Positions 58,787 through 64,000 of a stretch of 64,000 nucleotides of DNA are shown here, piece after piece. This DNA comes from Buchnera aphidicola (Ceratovacuna keduensis) (GTDB taxonomy: Bacteria; Pseudomonadota; Gammaproteobacteria; Enterobacterales; Enterobacteriaceae): NCBI RefSeq assembly GCF_039372665.1, contig NZ_CP134994.1, positions 186,001-250,000 on the forward strand, in the 5' to 3' direction. Within the stretch, counting starts at the first letter, position 1. Every line of letters begins with the position of its first letter. Both the position numbers and the translations under genes were made by a program. The notes below the pieces were generated by a model, which ran no database searches, was not told the origin of the DNA, and was given only the letters and a program-made list of their open reading frames with translations.

Positions 58787-59830
58787 ATGTTAATTACTAA
58801 CTCAATAGATAACGAAAAATATAAACAAAATGAAAAAAGAATAGAATATTACAAAAATCAAACAAAAAATCTTTATGATAAAAGTTGTGAAACAAATCAA
58901 ACAATAGATGATAAAGATATTAAAAAAAATATTATATATGTAAGAAGAGGTAAAAAATTATTGTCTGAAATATTTGACAGTGATTTTAATAGAAAACAAG
59001 CTATATATTATGGTTTATTTAGACTTATAGATAAAGAAGGAAATGTATCTTTAAGTTCTAAAAGAGATTTTTCAATGAATAATGAATTAAAAATAGTAAA
59101 TAGTGATGGAAAATATTTAACAGGAAATTTATTTGACAAAAATAATGTACCTAATAAAGTATCAAAACCTGAAATATTGGATTTTTCAAAAAAATTCTTA
59201 CCAATAATAAATAAAACTAATGAAATAATTATAGAAGCAAATTTAAATACAGAAGAAGAAGTAAAAGAAGAAATTAAATTTAATCCATTAGATCCATTTA
59301 CTTATACAAGAAAAAGAAGTGTTAAAGTATATGATAAATTAGGTCATCATAACGATTTAGACATATATTTTTTAAAAAATGCAGTAAATTCTTGGAGAAT
59401 AATATCTATAAATAGAAAAAATAATGAAAGATATGATCAAAATTATATATTTTATAACAGAGCAAACAATAAAATACATATAATGGGATCTGGAATAATT
59501 GTAAAATCTGATTTTGATCCTACTTCAAAAAACAAAATATTATTTAAATGTAATGATATGACAACAAATAAAAATATTCCTACATGTTTCAAAAAACTTA
59601 AAGCAGATGGTGCTCCTTTAAAAAATTTAAGTCATTATGATATATGTCCTAATGGAAATATTATAGGAGTATTTTCAGATGATACAAGAGGTAAATTAGG
59701 AACTGCTGAAATGGTAAAATTTCCAGAAGATGTAAAAAAATGTTTAACAGAAATATCAATTAGTAATACAAATAAAAGTTTAATAAATTTTTTAAAAGAA
59801 ACAGAATTTAATAAAAAAATTAAAAAATAA
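58787..59830 (+). CDS. flgE: FlgE-like protein lacking both D0 polymerisation ends
   Basis: Start chosen at ATG 58787 because GAGG at 58777-58780 is a well-placed ribosome-binding site; a TTG at 58775 would overlap it. The central part matches the hook protein: GLFRLIDKEGNVSLSS near residue 76, then IVNSDGKYLTGN; SVKVYDKLGHHNDLDIYFLK near 178; and CPNGNIIGVFSDDTRGKLG near 287. The N-terminal ~70 residues lack the NNIANSATYGFK signature. The C-terminus lacks the ASNVDL-KELVNMI-AQR helix and ends in unrelated sequence. There are 347 residues against ~402. The ORF is otherwise intact, so a non-hook role is possible. Confidence 0.75.
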   Translation: MLITNSIDNEKYKQNEKRIEYYKNQTKNLYDKSCETNQTIDDKDIKKNIIYVRRGKKLLSEIFDSDFNRKQAIYYGLFRLIDKEGNVSLSSKRDFSMNNELKIVNSDGKYLTGNLFDKNNVPNKVSKPEILDFSKKFLPIINKTNEIIIEANLNTEEEVKEEIKFNPLDPFTYTRKRSVKVYDKLGHHNDLDIYFLKNAVNSWRIISINRKNNERYDQNYIFYNRANNKIHIMGSGIIVKSDFDPTSKNKILFKCNDMTTNKNIPTCFKKLKADGAPLKNLSHYDICPNGNIIGVFSDDTRGKLGTAEMVKFPEDVKKCLTEISISNTNKSLINFLKETEFNKKIKK

Positions 59831-59900
59831 GAATTAATATTTTAAAAATTAAAAAATAAAAAATATTAAAAATAAAACAGAGAAACAAAAAAAAATTAAT

Positions 59901-60641
59901 ATGGAAAATAAAATTTGTTCTTATATAAATTTAGCAAATAGAATATTAGAAAAACAAGAAATTATAAACAATAATTTATCAAATTTGTCTACTATAGGTT
60001 TTAAAGCAAAATTTAATTATTTTTTAAAAGTTTATAATGAGAAAAACAAAAATATAAAAAATAAAACAATTAATTATTATGATAATTCAATTGGACAATT
60101 AAACCATACTAATCAACCATTAGATTCATATTTAATTAACAAAAATGGTTGGTTTTTAGTAAAAGATAAAAATTCAAAAATATATTTAACTAGAAATGGA
60201 AATATAAAAATTAATAAAAAAAATGCTTTAAGTATAAATAACAATTTTTTAATTGGTATAAATAATGAACCTATATATATACCTAAAAATTTTTTTCCAA
60301 AAATAAAAAATGATGGAACAATTATTATAAGTTATAAAAAAAATTTTATAAATAAGGACAAAATAATAGGAAAAATAAAGTTTAAAGAAATAAATATAAA
60401 TAAATTAAAAGAATATAATAATGGTTTATTTAAAATTAAAAAAAAATGTTATAAAAAATATTTAAAAAATAAAAATCTAGAAATAAGAACTGGAATTTTA
60501 GAAGGAAGCAATGTAAATCCTATATCTAATATTATAGAAAATACATCTAATGCTAGAACATTTGAAATTATAATGAAAATTATATCTACTAAAAATGAAA
60601 ATGAAAAAAAAATAAATCAAATATTAAATATAAATAATTAA
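59901..60641 (+). CDS. flgF: Flagellar distal/proximal rod protein FlgF
   Basis: A rod subunit. The N-terminal D0 motif NNNLSNLSTIGFKAKFN near residue 27 and the C-terminal GILEGSNVNPISNIIENTSN followed by ARTFEIIMKII identify FlgF. The middle contains QPLDSYLINKNGWFLV and YLTRNGNIKI. The 246-residue length is near E. coli (251). Both axial ends are intact, in contrast with the flgE product next door. It is 18 nt upstream of flgG. Confidence 0.94.
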   Translation: MENKICSYINLANRILEKQEIINNNLSNLSTIGFKAKFNYFLKVYNEKNKNIKNKTINYYDNSIGQLNHTNQPLDSYLINKNGWFLVKDKNSKIYLTRNGNIKINKKNALSINNNFLIGINNEPIYIPKNFFPKIKNDGTIIISYKKNFINKDKIIGKIKFKEININKLKEYNNGLFKIKKKCYKKYLKNKNLEIRTGILEGSNVNPISNIIENTSNARTFEIIMKIISTKNENEKKINQILNINN

Positions 60642-60659
60642 AAAACAGGAAATATAATT

Positions 60660-61442
60660 ATGATGCCATCTATGTGGATTTCAAAAACAGGATTAGATGT
60701 ACAACAAAATAATATGAATATAATTTCCAATAATTTAGCAAATGTAAATACAATTGGATTTAAAAAATCAGTAGCAATATTCGAAGATTTAATATATAAA
60801 AACAATAATTATGTAAATGAAGAACATAATGATAACAATAGTTCAAATAGCTGTTTTGATGCTGGAGCTGGAGCTAGAACAAAAGAGATACAAAAAAATT
60901 TTAGTCAAGGAAATTTGTTAAAAACAGATTCTAATAAAGACATTGCTATAAATGGAGACGGATTTTTTCAAATACAAATGCCTGATGGCAGTTTAGCATA
61001 TACTAGAAATGGATCATTTTCAATAAACAATAATAGACAAATTGTGAATAAAAATGGATTATTATTACAACCTAATATAACATTACCTGAAAATTTTAAT
61101 AATATTTATATAAATAAAAATGGAATAGTTAGCATTATTTTAAAAGATAAAAAAGAAAAAATACAAATAGGGCAAATAAATATATCAACATTTAGAAATA
61201 ACTCTGGTTTAGAAAGTATAGGAGATAACTTATATAAAGAAACTTCTATGTCTGGAGAACCATTAGAAAATATACCTGGAACATATGATACAGGTGAATT
61301 AGAACAAGGATATTTAGAAAGTTCAAATGTAAACATAGCTGAAGAACTTATAAATATGATACAAACTCAAAGAGCATATGAAATAAATAGTAAAGCAATA
61401 AATGCATCAGATAAAATGTTACAAAGAATATGTGAAATATAA
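60660..61442 (+). CDS. flgG: Flagellar distal rod protein FlgG
   Basis: The distal rod subunit, 260 residues as in E. coli. The N-terminus MMPSMWISKTGLDVQQNN is followed by SNNLANVNTIGFKKS. DIAINGDGFFQIQMPDGSLA near residue 100 and the C-terminal GYLESSNVNIAEELINMIQT plus QRAYEINSKAINASDKMLQR are well conserved. It is the best-preserved rod protein here. CAGGA lies about 10 nt before the ATG. Confidence 0.97.
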   Translation: MMPSMWISKTGLDVQQNNMNIISNNLANVNTIGFKKSVAIFEDLIYKNNNYVNEEHNDNNSSNSCFDAGAGARTKEIQKNFSQGNLLKTDSNKDIAINGDGFFQIQMPDGSLAYTRNGSFSINNNRQIVNKNGLLLQPNITLPENFNNIYINKNGIVSIILKDKKEKIQIGQINISTFRNNSGLESIGDNLYKETSMSGEPLENIPGTYDTGELEQGYLESSNVNIAEELINMIQTQRAYEINSKAINASDKMLQRICEI

Positions 61443-61515
61443 AAAAAATGCATTATAAATTTAATAAAATAACTTTAAAAACTAATAAAACAAAATAAGA
61501 TTTTAAGTAAAAAAA

Positions 61516-62211
61516 ATGAAAAATACTAAATTTTTAATTCCTATTTTAATATATATATTATTTAAAACATACTCTTTAAATAATTCTAATGAAAATAATA
61601 TATTAGAAAAAAGAAATAGTGCATATAAAAATATTAAAGATGATACTTATGGATCAATATTTGAAGAGAATAATATAACAGAAAAAAAAAATAGCTCTTT
61701 ATTTGAACAAGAAAAAAAATATAAAGTAGGAGACTTAATATCAATTTTAATACAAGAAAATACTATAGCAACTAATAGAACGGCTGAAAATACTAAAAGA
61801 TATGCTAGTAGTTTATTAGGAAATAAAGAAAAAAAATATGAAAACAATAGATTAACCATGATATTAAAAAATTTTTTTAGATTAAATCAAAAATCTGAAA
61901 ATAACTTGTTTGGTTCAGGACAAAACATTTCAGAAAATTTTTTATCTGGAATAATTACAGTTACTGTAAAACAAATTTTACCTAATGAAAATTTATTAGT
62001 ATCAGGTACTAAAAACATAGTTATAAATAGAGGAAATGAAACAATAAAATTTTCAGGAATAATAAACCCTGATAATATAAAAAAAAATAATAAAATAATT
62101 TCTACAAGAGTAGCAGATATAAAAGTAGAATACTTTAGAAATGATTATATAAAAGACATAGAAAAAATGGGTTGGTGGCAAAGATTTATTTTACATGTCA
62201 TACCAATATAA
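61516..62211 (+). CDS. flgH: Flagellar L-ring protein FlgH, without lipidation cysteine
   Basis: The outer-membrane ring of the basal body. The core is clear: KVGDLISILIQENTIATNRT near residue 71, FLSGIITVTVKQILPNENLL near 140, IKFSGIINPDNI near 175 and the end MGWWQRFILHVIPI. The 231-residue length matches E. coli (232). The N-terminus has a hydrophobic signal-like stretch (FLIPILIYILF), but there is no lipobox, and no cysteine occurs anywhere in the protein. E. coli FlgH is a lipoprotein with an LTGC box. The mode of outer-membrane attachment must differ, or the protein is periplasmic. Confidence 0.94.
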   Translation: MKNTKFLIPILIYILFKTYSLNNSNENNILEKRNSAYKNIKDDTYGSIFEENNITEKKNSSLFEQEKKYKVGDLISILIQENTIATNRTAENTKRYASSLLGNKEKKYENNRLTMILKNFFRLNQKSENNLFGSGQNISENFLSGIITVTVKQILPNENLLVSGTKNIVINRGNETIKFSGIINPDNIKKNNKIISTRVADIKVEYFRNDYIKDIEKMGWWQRFILHVIPI

Positions 62212-62307
62212 AAATTTATATTATTTTAATATTATATAATATTATATTAAATATAATAAAAAATTATTTTGTATAAAAATATTTTTATATACATATAAAA
62301 AACATAA

Positions 62308-63369
62308 ATGAAAAAAATATTAATTTTTAGTAAAATACTTATATCATTATTATTTTTATTTAATAGTACATTTTCTTTTGCAGAAAAAATTAAAGATTTA
62401 ACTAATATAAATGGTATAAGAGATAATCAATTAATAGGATATGGACTTGTAGTAGGTTTAGATGGAACTGGAGATTCAATTTCACAAGCTCCTTTTACTC
62501 TATATGCTTTAAAAAACATATTATATAAATTAGGAACAACTATAAAAAAAAATAATAATATGCAATTAAAAAATATAGCCTCAGTAATGGTGACTACGGA
62601 ATTACCATTATTTTCTGAAATAGGAGAAAAGATAGATGTAAGAGTTTCATCTATAGGAAATTGTAAAAGTTTAGAAGGAGGAACCTTAATATTAACGCCA
62701 TTAAAAGGAATAGATAATAAAATTTATGCAATAGCTCAAGGTAAAGTAATAATAGACAAAAAAGATGAAAAAAAAAATAAAAATTTTAATTTAAATTTAA
62801 ATACACCTAAAAATTCTGGAAAAATATTAAATGGAGGTAATATTGAAAAAATAGTAGAAAATAATTTTTATAATAAAAAAGTAATAAATTTACAACTAAA
62901 ATATGAAAATTTTATATTAGCAAAAAAAATTAGTGATGAAATAAATAAATATTATCCAAATACGGCAATGCCTATAAATTCTAAAAAAATAACTATATTA
63001 AATGATAAAAAAACAAATTATAATATAGTAGAAATTATATCTAATATACAAAATATAAATGTAAAAGTTCCAACAGAACCAAAAATCTTTATAAATAAAA
63101 ATAATGGATTAATAATAACAAACAGCAAAATAAAAGTAGAACCATGTAATATAAATTACAAAAATTTATATATAAATTTACAAGAAAACATTAAAAAAAC
63201 TACTAAACAAATTAAAGAAAATCAAATAATAATAAATAGCGGTGTTTTATTAGAAGATATATTACCAATGTTAAAAACTTTTAAAATAGAAACAAATGAA
63301 ATTATAGAAATATTAAAAATATTAAAGTCATCAAAATGTTTATCAGCTAAAATAGAAATACTAAAATGA
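62308..63369 (+). CDS. flgI: Flagellar P-ring protein FlgI
   Basis: The periplasmic ring around the rod. The signal peptide KILISLLFLFNSTFSFA is followed by EKIKDLTNINGIRDNQLIGY and GLVVGLDGTGDS. SVMVTTELPLFSEIGEKIDV and SLEGGTLILTPLKG are typical. Cys residues near 277 and 344 could form the disulfide known in the family. The 353-residue length is near E. coli (365). The chaperone FlgA, which normally assists P-ring assembly, is not encoded in the window. It overlaps flgJ by four bases (ATGA). Confidence 0.96.
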   Translation: MKKILIFSKILISLLFLFNSTFSFAEKIKDLTNINGIRDNQLIGYGLVVGLDGTGDSISQAPFTLYALKNILYKLGTTIKKNNNMQLKNIASVMVTTELPLFSEIGEKIDVRVSSIGNCKSLEGGTLILTPLKGIDNKIYAIAQGKVIIDKKDEKKNKNFNLNLNTPKNSGKILNGGNIEKIVENNFYNKKVINLQLKYENFILAKKISDEINKYYPNTAMPINSKKITILNDKKTNYNIVEIISNIQNINVKVPTEPKIFINKNNGLIITNSKIKVEPCNINYKNLYINLQENIKKTTKQIKENQIIINSGVLLEDILPMLKTFKIETNEIIEILKILKSSKCLSAKIEILK

Positions 63370-63626
63370 AAATATTAGACAATCAAAATAATATAATAAA
63401 ATTTAATAATATATATAAAGAACAAAAAAAAAATTCTAATATTGTAAAAGAAAAAATAGAAGAAATATTTATAAAAATACTTTTAAAAAATATTAGATTA
63501 ACAATTCCTAAAAATGAATTGTTTAATGAAAAAAAAAATGAAGTTTATAATGAAATATATGATCAAAAAATATCTGAAATTATTAGTAAAAGAGGATTAA
63601 ATATAATAAATAATAAAAATAATTAA
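63366..63626 (+). CDS. flgJ: FlgJ rod-assembly domain only
   Basis: An 86-residue protein matching only the N-terminal rod-scaffold half of FlgJ: VKEKIEEIFIKILLKNIRLT near residue 28, then IPKNELFNEK and NEIYDQKISEII. The C-terminal peptidoglycan hydrolase domain of E. coli FlgJ (313 residues) is absent, as is known for short FlgJ proteins in Buchnera. Its start overlaps the flgI stop (ATGA), implying coupled translation. It ends the cluster, and flgK and flgL do not follow. Confidence 0.88.
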   Translation: MKILDNQNNIIKFNNIYKEQKKNSNIVKEKIEEIFIKILLKNIRLTIPKNELFNEKKNEVYNEIYDQKISEIISKRGLNIINNKNN

Positions 63627-63648
63627 AAAATATGTTTATTTAAAAACA

Positions 63649-63688
63649 GCAGGAGAAAATATATAATTAAAAATATAAACACTCCTGC
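63649..63688 (-). terminator. Hairpin between flgJ and the minus-strand gene
   Basis: GCAGGAG at 63649-63655 pairs perfectly with CTCCTGC at 63682-63688 across a 26-nt A/T loop. On the minus strand it is followed by TGTTTTTA, fitting a terminator for the gene ending at 63756. On the plus strand an A run follows, not a T run. Confidence 0.5.
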
Positions 63689-63755
63689 AAAAAACATAAA
63701 ATTTATAAAAAAAATAATTTTATTTTTAATTAAAAATAAAAAATGTAATTTTTTT

Positions 63756-64000
63756 TTAATATATTATCATAGTATTATTAGTATTATATTTTTTTATAAT
63801 TTTTTTTAATATATTTTTTTTTTTTTTATTTTTACATAAACCAAAAATAAAAAAATTTGGATATTTTATTTTTTTACTAAAAAATATTATAATCTTTTTA
63901 TTTTTTTCTATTTTTTTTATATTATTAATATAATTTATTTTATTATTTTTAAAACATATATTAGTTTTTTCTGGAACAATTATATTAACTTCATAAACAT
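63756..64000 (-). CDS. rne: 3' end of a minus-strand gene, candidate ribonuclease E
   Basis: An open frame runs from the window edge to a TAA at 63756-63758 (80 codons), beginning VYEVNIIVPEKTNICFKNNK and ending NTNNTMIIY. It contains a run of 14 As on the coding strand (63814-63827). In E. coli rne lies convergent to the flg operon, and the first residues resemble the VIVVPN stretch at the end of the RNase E catalytic core. If correct, the long C-terminal degradosome scaffold is missing. The similarity is weak and position carries most of the weight. Confidence 0.45.
   Translation of the reverse strand, partial: VYEVNIIVPEKTNICFKNNKINYINNIKKIEKNKKIIIFFSKKIKYPNFFIFGLCKNKKKKNILKKIIKKYNTNNTMIIY

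Overview
This window is a piece of the chromosome of an aphid primary endosymbiont of the Buchnera aphidicola type. The evidence is the extreme A+T bias (by eye well below 20% G+C outside the rRNA), the near absence of accessory or mobile DNA, and shrunken but recognisable orthologues of E. coli genes in runs of conserved order. The 16S rRNA is followed only by tRNA-Ile and tRNA-Ala with no 23S. Stand-alone trpDCBA has no trpE/G beside it, and a flagellar basal-body cluster lacks filament genes. The strain and aphid host cannot be named from the sequence alone.

Layout: (1) 1-4.8 kb: 3' end of flhA, argS, then the 16S/tRNA-Ile/tRNA-Ala operon with promoter, boxA and an RNase III processing stem. 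(2) 4.8-14.9 kb: information-processing genes (rnhA, dnaQ, tRNA-Asp, grpE, smpB, tadA, acpS, era, rnc, lepB, lepA, mnmA) and fabI. (3) 15-24.5 kb: a MarC-family membrane protein, lipB/lipA, yciA, yciC, trpABCD and suhB. (4) 24.7-37.9 kb: hisS, glyA and central carbon metabolism (pgl, gapA, fldA, ybgI, sucAB, gpmA, pfkA, tpiA). (5) 38-50.3 kb: rpsA, aroA, serC, serS, trxB, infA, aspS, pykA, zwf. (6) 50.7-57.5 kb: cspC with a leader containing a broken yobF, yoaE, tsaB, minCDE, three tRNAs and murJ. (7) 57.9-63.6 kb: flgB, flgC, a stripped flgE, flgF, flgG, flgH, flgI and a short flgJ, followed by the 3' end of a minus-strand gene, probably rne.

The genes support a nutritional symbiont that keeps translation, glycolysis, the oxidative pentose phosphate entry, lipoylation with 2-oxoglutarate dehydrogenase, and tryptophan, serine, glycine and chorismate synthesis for its host. 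It also keeps a hook-less flagellar rod/ring assembly.

The most notable observations are listed here. A hook protein gene has lost both polymerisation (D0) ends, while flgD, flgK and flgL are absent. SuhB has lost most of its metal-binding catalytic residues although the rRNA leader keeps boxA. A yobF remnant with two in-frame stops persists in the cspC leader. A G+C-rich, foldable island sits at the start of pfkA. RNase III carries Asn at position 114, FlgH has no lipidation cysteine, and TrpD is altered in its substrate-binding motif. No CRISPR array, insertion sequence, prophage or defence system was seen.
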